Positions 46,297 to 57,042 of a DNA stretch of 64,000 bases are shown here, piece by piece. Within the stretch, counting starts at the first letter, position 1; every line of letters starts with the position of its first letter. The stretch is from the NCBI RefSeq assembly GCF_047675955.1, contig NC_132910.1, forward strand, positions 90,608,923-90,672,922, in the 5' to 3' direction. A model generated the notes under the pieces. The model ran no database searches and was not told where the DNA came from. It saw only the letters and a program-made list of their open reading frames with translations. The DNA is from Chlorocebus sabaeus (lineage: Eukaryota; Chordata; Mammalia; Primates; Cercopithecidae). Made by a program: the position numbers and the translations under genes.

Positions 46297-47008
46297 AGAA
46301 GGATAAAGATGCTCTCACTCCTATGTGGGAGCTAAAAACGTTGAACTCACAGAAGCAGAGAGTAGAATAGTGGTAACTAGAGGTTGGGAAGGGTACAGGG
46401 AGTGGGAGAATAGGGAGAGGTTGATTAACATATGTATTTAGAGGCTGGGCACAGTGGCTCACACCTGTAATCCCAACACTTTGGAAGGCCAAGGTGGGTG
46501 GATCACTTAAGGTCAGGAATTGAAGACTACCCTGACTAACATGGTGAAACACCATCTCTACTAAAAATACAAAAATTAGCCAAGTGTGGTGGCACACACT
46601 TGTAATACCAGCTACTTGGGAGGCTGAGGCAGGAGGATCACCCCAACCCGGGAGGCAGAGGTTGCTGTGAGCCGAGATCATGCCACTGCACTCCAGCCTG
46701 AGTGACAGAGTGAGACCCTGTCTCAAAAAAAAAAAAAAAAAAAAAAAAAAAATTACAGCTAGAGAGGAGGAGTAAGTTCTAGTTTTTTATAGCACTGTAG
46801 GATTGTAGTTAACAGTAATTTACTACATATTTTCAAATAACCATAAGAGAGATTTTGAATGTCACCAACACAAATAAATGACAAATGTTTGAGGTTATCA
46901 TATGCTAATTACCCTGAGTTGATTATTACACATGTTATATGTGTATCAAAATATCATTCTGTCCCCCATAAATATATACAATTATGTGTCAAAAAGTAAT
47001 ATATATGT
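46297..47008 (+). mobile_element. L1 3' end fragment split by an AluS
   Basis: Left part 46297-46442 (TGCTCTCACTCCTATGTGGG, AGAGTAGAATAGTGGTAACT) and right part 46753-47008 (ATGCTAATTACCCTGAGTTG, TTACACATGTTATATGTG) are one 5'-truncated L1. ATATATGTGCAACCA flanks the whole element. Coding capacity is absent. Confidence 0.85.
46443..46752 (+). mobile_element. AluS-like element inside an L1
   Basis: Forward full-length Alu with a poly-A of about 28, inserted in the L1 3' end. Confidence 0.9.
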
Positions 47009-47230
47009 GCAACCAAATTAATCTCTGAAATATTATAGACATTTGAATCTTGTCTACATCCTAGTAGTTTATATATCCAATTAGGCTAATTTGGGGGAGG
47101 GGGAATCTCATTGGAAAAATAAGAATTGTATTATATATGTCTTCTCTTTGCATTCAGGCATATGTGGAATACATCAGTACAAGTTTGCTTCTAAAAGAGG
47201 CAGAGCATACTGGACTAAGAGTATGATAAA

Positions 47231-47532
47231 GCCTGGCGCAGTGGCTCATGCCTGTAATCCCAGCACTTTGGGAGGCCGAGGCGGGCGTATCACTTGAGGT
47301 CAGGAGTTCAAGACTGGGCTGGCCAAAATGGTGAAACCCCGACTCCACTACAAATACAGAAATTAGCTGGGCGACGTGTCGTGCGCCTGTAATCTCAGCT
47401 ACTCAGGAGGCTGAGGCAGGAGAATCACTTGAACCCAGGAGGCAGAGGTTGCAGTAAGCCGAGACTGTGCCACTGCATTCCAGCCTGGGTGACAGAGGGA
47501 GACTCCATCTCAAAAAAAAAAAAAAAAAAAAA
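47231..47532 (+). mobile_element. AluS-like element
   Basis: Forward full-length Alu. The direct repeat AGTATGATAAA flanks it. Confidence 0.9.
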
Positions 47533-47655
47533 GTATGATAAAAAGATCCAGGCTCTAGTTTTGGATTTATATTGCAACCACGTCCTCTGGACAAGTCAGT
47601 TGTCTCTCCGCATTTCAGTTTTATCAAATGGAAAAAATTAAAACAGTAACACTTC

Positions 47656-47960
47656 TTTTTTTTTTTTTTTTTTTTTTTTGAGACGGAGTCTCGCTCTGTC
47701 GCCCAGGCTGGAGTGCAGTGGCCGATCTCAGCTCACTGCAAGCTCCGCCTCCCGGGTTCATGCCATTCTCCTGCCTCAGCCTCCTGAGTAGCTGGGACTA
47801 CAGGCGCCTGCCACCTCGCCTGGCTAGTTTTTTGTATTTTTTAGTAGAGACAGGGTTTCACCGTGTTAGTCAGGATGGTCTCGATCTCCTGACCTTGTGA
47901 TCCGCCCGTCTCAGCCTCCCAAAGTGCTAGGATTACAGGCTTGAGCCACCGCGCCCAGCC
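47656..47960 (-). mobile_element. AluY, Old World monkey type
   Basis: Reverse-oriented, nearly intact, with CACCTCGCCTGGCTAG and GGCTTGAGCC. Approximate duplication AGTAACACTT / AGTCACACTT. Confidence 0.9.
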
Positions 47961-48269
47961 AGTCACACTTTTTACATAACTTCTTTTATTATCTCTATTA
48001 CAAATACAGAGACTCAGTTATTGACTAATTTATACTAATAGTGGGAAGCAGGGTCTGGATAATCCCAGATGATTACTAATTTAAAACTACTTTACATTTT
48101 ACTTAGTAATGTGTTTGGAGCACTTACATTTTGTAACTAGTTGCAATTTTACTTTAACTGAAATAATAAGACAAGGCCATAAATATTGGCTTCCCTGGAT
48201 AGGGAGTTGTATGGGTTTCCTTTCCAGGCAGTTGGGGTTTTCCATGGAACCTACTCTACAGTGTCAGCA

Positions 48270-48450
48270 GGAGTATAACATAGAAGGCTTCCAAGTCAGG
48301 CGGCCCAGAGTCAAATCAAAGCCCCATCCCTTTTTAGCAAATTTCTCAACCTTACTTAGCTGTGCCTGCCTGCCTCTTTCTAAAATGGGGAAAATAATAA
48401 TACTCACTTCACTGGTTTATTGAGAAGATTAAACAAGGACACCATTATTG
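48270..48450 (+). mobile_element. MIR element
   Basis: MIR pattern: CAGAGTCAAATCAAAGCCCC, AAATTTCTCAACCTTACTTA, CTAAAATGGGGAAAATAATA, ACTCACTTCACTGGTTTATT. Confidence 0.75.
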
Positions 48451-48719
48451 CTTCTGTTGTTGTTGTTATTATTTTAAAATCTAGGTTGGTGATTGCATCA
48501 GTTTCTTAGGGCTGCTCCAAAGAAAGTACCACAAGCTGAGTGACTTAAATAGCGGAAAAGTATTATCTCACAGGTCGAGGCTGGAAGTCTGAAATCAAGG
48601 TGTCAGCAGGGCCACGCTCCCACTGAAACCTGTAGTGGGGAATCCTTTGTTGCTTCTTCTAAGTTTCTAGTGTTTCCTCGGCTTGTTGATGCATCACTCC
48701 AGTCACATGGCCATCTTCT

Positions 48720-49009
48720 TTTTTTTTTCTTTTTGACACAGAGTCTTGCTCTTTTGCCCAGGTCAGACTGCAGTGGTGCTATCTCGGCTCTCTGCAAGCT
48801 CCGCTTCCCGAGTTCACGCCATTCTCCTGCCTCAGCCTCCCGAGTAGCTGGGACTGCAGGTATGTGCCACCAAGCCCAGCTCATTTTTGTATTTTTAATA
48901 GAGAGGGGGTTTCACCATGTTGGCCAGGCTGGCCTCAAACTCCTGACCTCAAGTGATCTGCCCGCCTTGGCCTCCCAAAGTGCTGGGATTACAGGTGTGA
49001 GCCACTGGC
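48720..49009 (-). mobile_element. AluS-like element inside the MLT1 LTR
   Basis: Reverse-oriented Alu truncated near its 5' end (stops after GTGAGCCACTGGC). Confidence 0.85.
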
Positions 49010-49170
49010 AGCACACAGCCGCATTCTTCCTGTGTCTTTACATTGCTTTCCCTGTGTGCTCATCAGTCTCTGTGTCTAACTTTCCCCAATATGACACTAG
49101 TCATATTGGATTAGGAACCACCCTGATCACCTGATTTCAACTTGATTACCTCTCCCAAGCTCACTTGCTC

Positions 49171-49171
49171 G

Positions 49172-49234
<63 letters not shown>

Positions 49235-49532
49235 TCCTTCTTTCCTTCTTTCCTTCTTTCTTTTTCTTTCTTTCTTTTCTTTCCTTCCTTCCTTCCTTTC
49301 TCTCTTTTCTTTCTTTCTTTTTCTTTTTCTCCCTCTCATTTTCTTTCTTTCTTTTCTTTCTTTCTTTCTCTCTCTCTCTCTCCTTCTCTCATTCTCTCTC
49401 CCTCCCTCCCTCCCTCCCTCCCTCCCTCCCTCCCTCCCTCCCTTCCTTCCTTCCTTCCTTCCTTCCTTCCTTCCTTCCTTCCTTCCTTCCTTCCTTCCTT
49501 CCTTCCTTCCTTCCTTCCTTCCTTCTTTCCTT
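49171..49532. repeat. Composite pyrimidine microsatellite (CTTT, CT, CCCT, CCTT)
   Basis: About 360 bases with almost only C and T on the plus strand. The order is (CTTT)n at 49171-49234, an irregular CT-rich middle, (CT)n near 49368-49383, (CCCT)n near 49399-49442 and (CCTT)n near 49443-49525. It adjoins the 3' end of an Alu. Long frames through it on both strands are artefacts of the four-base repeat. Confidence 0.95.
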
Positions 49533-49765
49533 CTGCAGTGGCACAATATTGACTCACTGCAGCCTCAAACTCCTGGGCTAAAGTGATCCACCTCAGCCTC
49601 TCAAGTAGCTGGGACTAGATGCATGTGTCACCATGCCTGGCTAATTTTTATTTCTTATTTTTTCTAGAGATGGGGTTTCACCATATTGCCCAGGCCGGTC
49701 TCGAACTCCTGGCCTCAAGCAGTCCTCCCACCTGGGATTCCAGGCATGAACCACTGTGCTTGACC
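49533..49765 (-). mobile_element. AluJ-like element
   Basis: Reverse-oriented Alu beginning CTGCAGTGGCACAATATTG directly after the pyrimidine tract; the usual GAGACGGAGTCT region has been overwritten. Confidence 0.82.
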
Positions 49766-50264
49766 AAAGCCTGTATTTCTAAATGAGATCACATTTTGAG
49801 GTTCTGGGGGTTAGTGTTTGGACACAATTGAACCCATAACAGTAATAGTTCTTTCTCTCAAAAATTCTCCAAAGTAAGAAAAGTGTTTTACATTTTGCTG
49901 TCTAAAGTCTCTTCCCTGCAAGATGTTATAATCAAAGAGTTTGCTGCTTATCAAGAATGTTTGCATACAAAAACTTCAGTTGGTTCTGTTTGTGAGTAAA
50001 CTTGAAAACAAATTATTTGTTTTGTTTAAAGAGGGAAGCATTCTTTCAGGCAGGACTCTGTCAAGAACACGTTACAAACTGTCTCATTTCCAGTGAACTG
50101 TTCTCTGCCTTCCACCCAGACAAACACAAGACAACACTCCTGTCTGCTCTTGCTGGCAGCAGAGCCTTTCACTGGGTCTTGATTTCAAATGGTCATCAGA
50201 ATTTATCCTCATGGTCCCTGGTCTTCACTAGAGAGCAAAGTCCCTGTTTTACTCATTGAAGTCA

Positions 50265-50430
50265 AGCAGACCTGGGTTCCGATTCGAGCTCTATCACCAA
50301 CAGCCAGTTAGTATACTAACGTCTCAGCCTCAATTTTCTCATCTGTAACATGAGGGTGATAACATCTCGTGGGCTGGTGGTGAGATTTGGAGTCCCTAAT
50401 GCCTGGTAGACAGTCTGCAAATCATGGTCA
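50265..50430 (+). mobile_element. MIR element
   Basis: MIR pattern: CAGACCTGGGTTCCGATTCG, CTCAGCCTCAATTTTCTCAT, CTGTAACATGAGGGTGATAA, AATGCCTGGTAGACAG. Confidence 0.8.
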
Positions 50431-51000
50431 TATTATCATGGAAGAATAATGTTTGGGAAAATTTGGAAGACCTTTTCTATGACTTATTTGAGGCCTTCTG
50501 CACATACCCCTCCAAGGGCAGAACAGTGGGCCTGTACCTTGCATCAGCAGAGGAAAAGGTGGAATCTGAATGTGGCCTTTGGAGCTTGAACAGACAGAAA
50601 TGTCACTTTGCTATCAAAGGAGGAGGTATTGTCTCTGGCCATCTACCCGCTTTTCTGATCTAGCATAGGCAGATCTGAAATAGCAACACTTTTCTGTGCA
50701 CAAATGAGATCAATGCAGAAGAGAAGCAACTTTCATTTGGGAGAGAAGGTTAAGTTTAGAGCCTGGGGTGCAAAGGCAGAGGAGGGTCTGGAGAGGACCC
50801 TGGAGTCAGGCCAGGGGTGGTGGGGCCAGGGGGACACTGAGGTGTTAGGCAGGTATGTGGTTGAGAGACACAGCCTCTGTGAAGGAAGCAGGGCAAGTAT
50901 GAGCAGAGGAAGGGGGAGATGCTAAAGACAGGACAGCCTCCTGCCTCTTAGAATTCTGCCCAGGCACGCCCTGCTGGGTAGACTTCATTTTAAACTTTAT

Positions 51001-51299
51001 TATTTTTATTTTTTGAGACAGAGTCTCACTCTGTTGCCCAGTCTGGAGTGCAGTGGTGCGATCTTGGCTCACCGCAACCTCTGCCTTCCGGGTTCTGATG
51101 ATTCTCCTGCCTCAGCCTCCTGAGTAGCTGGGACTACAGGCACCAGCCACTATGCCCGGCTAATTTTTGTGTTTTTAGTAGAGACGGAGTTTCACCATGT
51201 TGGCCAGGCAGGTCTCAAACTTTTGACCTCAGGTGATCTGCCCACCTCAGCCTCCCAAAATGCTGAGATTACAGGCGTGAGCCACCGTGCACTGCCCGG
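51001..51299 (-). mobile_element. AluS-like element
   Basis: Reverse-oriented full-length Alu. CTTCATTTTAAACTTT before and CTTCATTTTGAACTTT after mark the target-site duplication. Confidence 0.9.
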
Positions 51300-53220
51300 A
51301 CCTTCATTTTGAACTTTGAGTTCTTTCCCTAATTATGATTCCTCTACTGGGGCAGACAGCTCCTCTCCAAGTGCCGGTTTCTTCAACACAAAGAGGCTTA
51401 AAACCCAAGGCCTCCCTCATAAACTAATTGGCACACGTAAGCAATAGATCAAGAGCAACTATAAAAGTCTTGGTTGTGTTCCTTGAGGGACATATTAAGA
51501 AACCCTTGAGGGCATATTCCCTCTCGTCTGGAGCTTTGGGAGGTCTATAATCCTGGAAAGGACTCAGGCAGGTCTGTGGGAGCCAAATTGCATCAGCCCT
51601 AGTTTCAAAAGTGTTACCTTTTGCTCTTTGTGATTGTAGCTGAATTAGTTGAGTTGTAGTAACAAAGGGGTAAGTGCCCAATTGTGTGTGAGGATGCTCC
51701 TCATCCCTCAAAGACAGTATCCAGATATCCTTTATATCCCAAATCTATTATTAGAATCTGAAGATTTCCAAGTTTTTGATATAGCAATTGTCACTCAATA
51801 ACTTAATGCATTAACAGTGAATTTTCTAGACAAAGTATAAATCCAGGTCATTTCTTCTCTCTGAGCCTTGGTTTATCATGTGAAAGAAGTTTGTAGGAGC
51901 AACAACTAAGGCTTCTGATTGTGATCAAATCCTACATCTTGAGAAGCAATGGCTCCAGGCGTCTGTGGTGGGGATTAACACAGAGCAGTGTGCAGCCATC
52001 TGTAACAAGCAGGTGAAAGTGGGCTAAAATGTGCACCGAGTACTCCCTCAAAGGGGAAGAATCCATCCAGACACTCTTATCTTTCATTTTATAAACACGT
52101 ATTGAGCACCTAAAATGCATGAAGGAACAGCAAAGAAAAGATTCGGTTCTGAAAGTGCTCCCAAGGTGAGGCAGGTGGAGGCAGATCACAAGACCCCTTG
52201 GAAGGGCGAGTGCTGGGAGATTTGTCCAGGAGGTGAGAGGATTGGAATCTATGCCCTTTGATTTTAAAAATCCTGCCTAGTTTCCTCATAGGTAGCCTCC
52301 ATTTGTTAGGCTATGTGTCCCTATTTTGGGCTCAAAAATTTTGATCAGAGTGAACATGGGGTAAGATAATCATGAAAATGCACTCTATACCTCCCTCATG
52401 CCCCTGAAGTCAGAGAGACAAGCCAAGGGCTACAGTGGCCCAATTTGTCTTGATGGTGAATTTGGTACTGGGTTAACGGCTCATGTCATGCATGTGTGTG
52501 TTTGAGTGAGGGAGTCTTTAAATTACTAGCCCTTCCTAATCTTTCTCTGAGTTTGGGAGAAGATGGGTAGAGACTAGATCAAGGGCCAGCTCTGCCCATG
52601 CCTCTTTTTAAAACCTGTTTTTCTAGATCATGTAATGAATCTAAATACTGGTCTGTGAAAAAGGAAAAAAGGGTTATTATCTCTCATATTTCACATCCAG
52701 GAATATTAAACAATTAAAAGCTTAACTAATGTTCCCAAGGTCATATGGTGAATTAGGAACAGAGACAGAGAAAAGATTCTGGTTTCTGGTCCTTCTAGTT
52801 TTATTGCCTCAGCTTTGGATCTTGCTGCCTCTTTAAATCCCACATTTAGCTAGAATTGGGAGTCGTAGCTGTGAATTGGCTCCATCACTTAAAAAAAGGG
52901 GTGCGGAATACTTGCTTTCCTATAAGGCAAAACTATCTTATAACTCTACTGAGCAAGGCCTAAGAGATTGTCAAATTTTCAGCACATGTGAATATCCTTG
53001 TTCTTTCAGCTATTGGTATTCTGCAGCAGCTGCCTCACAGAGCCTGGAGAGCTCCAGCAAGGATGGGCCGGAACTCCAGCTGCTGGTGAGCAAGTGTTCA
53101 CTATTTATAGCGGGAGGGGGGCTGCAAAGGAATGGAATTTTTTCCTTCAGAGTAGGGTTGATGCAACCAACAGGAAGTGGGCTCTGATGGATACTAAAGG
53201 AGATCACATGAATATAGCTT
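51300..53220. other. Intergenic DNA, no gene recognised
   Basis: About 1.9 kb of unique-looking sequence with no recognised repeat except weak MIR/L2 similarity around 52680-52760. Frames up to about 103 codons (near 52876-53187) match nothing I know. Confidence 0.5.
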
Positions 53221-53223
53221 ATT

Positions 53224-53755
53224 ACAGTACTTATACTCGAGCGTGCTTCAGAATCACCTGAGGGTGCTTGTTGAAAGACAGATTGCGGGGCTCCACCCCC
53301 AGAGTTCCTGATTCATCCTGTATCTTAGCCAGTTCGGGCTGCTATAAAAAAGTACCATAGATGGGGTGGCTTAAACAACAAACATTTATTTTGCACAGTT
53401 CTGGAGGTTGGGATGTCAGGATCAAGGTACTGGGAGATTTGGTGTCTGGTGAGGGCCTGTTTTCTGGTTTATAGACAATGCCTTCTCACTATGTTTTCAC
53501 ATGGCAGAAGGGGTGTGGGAGCTCCCTAGGGCCTCTTTTATAAGGGCACTGATCCTATTCATGAGAATTCTGCCCTCATGACCCAATCACCTCCCAAAGG
53601 CCCCACCTCCTAGTACCATCATCACCTTGAGGATTACGATTTTGTCATATGAATTTTGTGGGAGATACAGACATTCAGTCCATTAGAGTAGTGAATGGCC
53701 CAAAAATGTGCTGATGCTGCTTGTTCAGAGACCACACTTTGAGAACCACTGCTCT
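53224..53755 (-). mobile_element. MER5/MER1-type hAT element split by an LTR
   Basis: The left part (CAGAATCACCTGAGGGTGCT, GGGGCTCCACCCCCAGAGTT) and the right part (ACACTTTGAGAACCACTG) belong to a nonautonomous hAT transposon. A MaLR LTR lies between them and an Alu abuts the right end. Confidence 0.7.
53320..53690 (-). mobile_element. MaLR LTR (MLT1/MST type) nested in a hAT element
   Basis: Reverse-oriented LTR: GCTGCTATAAAAAAGTACCA, GGTGGCTTAAACAACAAACA, AAAGGCCCCACCTCCTAGTA, ACAGACATTCAGTCCATTAG. No internal coding region. Confidence 0.8.
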
Positions 53756-53759
53756 ATTT

Positions 53760-54057
53760 TTTATTTTTATTTTTTGAGACAGCATCTCACTGTCACCCAG
53801 GCTGGAGTACAGTGGGGCGATCTTGGCTCACTGTAACCTCCACTTCCTGAGTTCAAGCGATTCTCCTGTCTCGGCCTCCCAAGTAGCTGGGATTACAGGC
53901 ACATGCCACCATGCCTAGCTAATGATTTTGTATTTTTAGTAGAGATGGGGTTTCACCATGTTGGGCAAGCTGGTCTCAAACTCCTGACCTCAAGTGATCC
54001 ACCTGTCTCAGCCTCCCAAAGTGCTAGAATTACAGGCGTGAGCCACCATGCCCAGCC
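53760..54057 (-). mobile_element. AluS-like element
   Basis: Reverse-oriented full-length Alu, inserted at the right end of the hAT element. CACTGCTCT is duplicated on both sides. Confidence 0.88.
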
Positions 54058-54771
54058 CACTGCTCTGTTTTAACAAGTGGATTGTACAGGGAAGAGTCAT
54101 TGTATATAGTAGCAGATTAAACCAAAAGAATGCACTGACATGCACAAAAAGACTCTTTCTGGTGATCTTACTGACGGTCAAATCAAAATCAGTTGCTTCT
54201 GAGCCAGCATTTCCAAGCAAAGGTATTATTTTATAAACAAAGAAAACTTCACAAAATGTAAAGGTTAGGACTCATAAGGGCTACATAACAACATAATTTA
54301 ATAAAAATTATTTTTTATTTCTCTTTCTTCTTGCTCTAGTGAAAAAAATGCAATCAGTTTGGTCATATGATGACATCGTGTTTGGAGTCAAGGCTGGCAA
54401 ACTTGACCTCCACTTTCAACTCTGAGCACAGCCTAGCATGGGCCTGGGGGCTGATGAGGCTGTCTCAATCTTTGATTAAGAGCCAGAGGAAAGTGAGTGG
54501 GTGGGCCCTGGAAGAATGTGGCTTATCTGCTGAGTAGACCAAGACCTTAGCTTTGGCTAAGGTCTATTAAGTTTATTGGATGAGATTGGCCTGTTCAGAG
54601 AAACCTTTGGTTCAGGTTTTTCTTTTTGATTGAATTTTGATATTTTACATTTTCCTCAAAAATTATCCATTTCACTCTGATTTTTGCAAATAATTCTTTT
54701 GTAAGAATTATAGTTTCCTATATATGTGTTAATCTATTTGTATTTTCCCCTAGTTTTCAAAATTACACTGT

Positions 54772-55140
54772 AACCAGCCAACAGGTTCACCTTGCCCACT
54801 GCCTAGACAGAGTTGATTTATCAAGACAGGGGGATTGCAGTAAAGAAAGAGTAATTAACACAGAGCCATCTGTGTGGGAGACCAGAGATGTTTTATTATT
54901 ACTCAAATCAGTCTCCTCGAGTATTTGGAGATCAGAGTTTTTAAAGATAATTTGGTGGGTGGGGAGTGGGGAGTGCTGATTGGTGAGGTCAGAGATGAAA
55001 TCATAGGGAGTTGAAGCTGTCCTCTTGTGCTGTTCAAGACCAGTTAATAGATTCTTTATTATTGTTGCTGGTTGTTTTCTTCCCCTCGCTGAACCAGTTC
55101 TTGGATTTCTTTATCCATATGAAGAACTGCAAAGGACCTG
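54772..55140 (-). mobile_element. ERV LTR of unnamed family, copy A
   Basis: Shares ordered blocks with copy B at 57043: GGTTCACCTTGCC, CAGACAGAG, TTATCAA, TTTTATTATT, CTCAAA, AGAGTTTTTAAAGA, AATTTGG and GTTGAAGC/GATTGGT. The element reads as an LTR on the minus strand, ending GGTTACA. I cannot name the family. No retroviral genes. Confidence 0.65.
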
Positions 55141-55655
55141 AGATTTTTTTTTCTCCTACGTGCAAGCTAACAAGTTAGTCTGCCAGTGGTCTCCTAGGTG
55201 AGAGATTTGTGCCGATTCCCTAACCCCAGTTCCACCTAACATCACGAAAGTCTCATGATGTCTGCACACATAGTGGATTACAGGAGAGGAACCTAAGTCC
55301 TAAATTTAGGGAACCGGAATCTTTTATAAGGACAGTAAGATGGATGCTTGGCTCTGGGTAAACACCCTCTCTGTCTTGCAAAGCTGTTCGCTATACAAAC
55401 CTCCCTGAAGAGATAGTCCACAAGAAAGGCAGCCAGTGCCTCTGCCTCTGCTCCTGTCCTGAGGTAGTCAGAAACCAAGAGATGCTGGAGAACTGTCTCC
55501 CAATCATCAATCAATCCCACTGATTTTGTCTTTCTTCCTTTATTTTTCTTTTTCTTTCATGCCCTTTCTTTCTTTCTTGCCTGCTCTTTCTTTCCTTATC
55601 ATTATTTGCTAATTTATCTAGTTTTTCCCTGTTACTTATGGAAGTCAAATGTTTT

Positions 55656-55960
55656 GTTTATTTATTTATTTATTTGAGACAGAGTCGCTCACTGTCACCC
55701 AGGCTGGAGTGCAGTGGTGTGATCTCAGCTCACTGCAACCTCTGCCTCCTGGGTTCAAGCGATTCTTGTGTCTCAGCCTCCTGAGTAGCTGGGATCACAG
55801 GTGTGTGCCACTGTACCCGGCTAATTTTTGTATTTTTAGCAGCAGAGATGGGGCTTCACCATATTGGCCAGGCTGCTCTTGAACTCCTGACCTCAGTTGA
55901 TCCACTCACCTCAGCCTCCCAAAGTGCTGGGATTACAGGGGCAAGCCACCAAGCCTGGCC
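55656..55960 (-). mobile_element. AluS-like element
   Basis: Reverse-oriented full-length Alu with (TTTA)n tail. AAGTCAAATGTTTT and CAGTCAAAGGTTTT flank it. Confidence 0.88.
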
Positions 55961-56139
55961 AGCAGTCAAAGGTTTTAAACACAATTAATCAATCGTCTTT
56001 AGGTTCCCTTGCTCTCTTGGTTTGCTCTAGAAGCTAATTTCTTTTCCTCAGACATTTGTAGATTAAAGCTATAGAGCCCTTTTAACAGGATCTCTGTGAC
56101 TTGTGTGTTAAATTGCACTTCATTGCAATTTAAGAGGAA

Positions 56140-56280
56140 ATGGAATTTGGAAGATAAAAGTTTAAGTCCTGACTCTGCCACTTTGTACTGGTAACCAAAT
56201 AAATAACCCACTTTGAGTCTCACTTTTGTTTACAAATATAGGCTTGAATTTCATTATCTCTGAAGTCCTTTTTAATTAAT
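56140..56280 (+). mobile_element. MIR-like fragment
   Basis: GTCCTGACTCTGCCACTTTG followed by a weak MIR-like continuation (CCCACTTTGAGTCTCACTTT). Confidence 0.5.
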
Positions 56281-56636
56281 GACTCTAAGAGATTTTGAAT
56301 TAATTTCAATTAAAGTGGTTTAATGATTTCTAGCCTGACTTGTTAGTTGAGGCAGCGTGGCCATAGAAACTGGTGAAGCTGAGTTCAACCCATGCCTTGG
56401 TTGAGCGATTGCTTCCATTTCCTCACATTTTCTTCTGTGGACTCTCACAGAGGAGAGAAAATCCACATAGCACTGGGGCCTCATTTCCTCCCCTTTGGTG
56501 GCATCTTGCCTGGGTTAGCCAAAGAGACAAAGAGGCTGACACCAGAGACTGGGCTCTGCAGCCTACCCTTTCTACCAAAGCTGTTTCCTGGCTCAAGAAG
56601 CTCCAGCACTACAGTGTTATCTAGATGTTCCCCTGT

Positions 56637-56989
56637 GTGTTAGTCAGTTTTCACACTGCTAATGAAGACATACCCTAGACCGGGTAATTTATAAAGGCAA
56701 GAGGTTTAATTGACTCACAGTTCCACATGGCTAGGGAGACCTCACAATCATGGCAAAAGATGAATGAGGAGCAAAGTCATGTCTTACATGGTGGCAGGCA
56801 AGAGAGCTTGAGCAGGGGAACTCCCATTTATGAAACCATCAGATCTTGTGAGACTTATTCACTATCACAAGAACAATATGGGGGAAACTGCCCCCATGAT
56901 TCAGTTATCTCCACCTGGCCTCGCCCATGACACATGGGGGTTATTACAATTCAAGGTGATTTGGGTGAGGACACAGCCAAACTGTATCA
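56637..56989 (-). mobile_element. THE1/MST-type MaLR LTR, solitary
   Basis: Starts TGTGTTAGTCAGTTTTCACA, then GGGTAATTTATAAAGGCAAG, ACTCACAGTTCCACATGGCT, CACTATCACAAGAACAATAT, ending CAAACTGTATCA. This is the reverse complement of a THE1-like LTR of about 350 bases. No internal sequence. Confidence 0.88.
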
Positions 56990-57042
56990 CCCTGCTTTTT
57001 TCTCTTTCTGTGTGTGCAGCACGATAGGACCCTGCCCCTCTT

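Larger units (their letters stand above)
48494..49841 (-). mobile_element. MLT1-type MaLR LTR, broken into three parts
   Basis: Parts at 48494-48719, 49010-49170 and 49766-49841 read through as one reverse-oriented MLT1 LTR: AGTTTCTTAGGGCTGC, AAGTACCACAAGCTGAG; GTCATATTGGATTAGG, AACTTGATTACCTC; then GAGATCACATTTTGAGG, ACACAATTGAACCCATAACA. An AluS and a second Alu with a huge pyrimidine tail split it. No retroviral genes. Confidence 0.8.

Noticed and set aside
49127..49581. Long frames of KEGR or SFLP-type repeats on both strands
   Set aside because: They come from four-base microsatellites, which keep all frames open. Not proteins.
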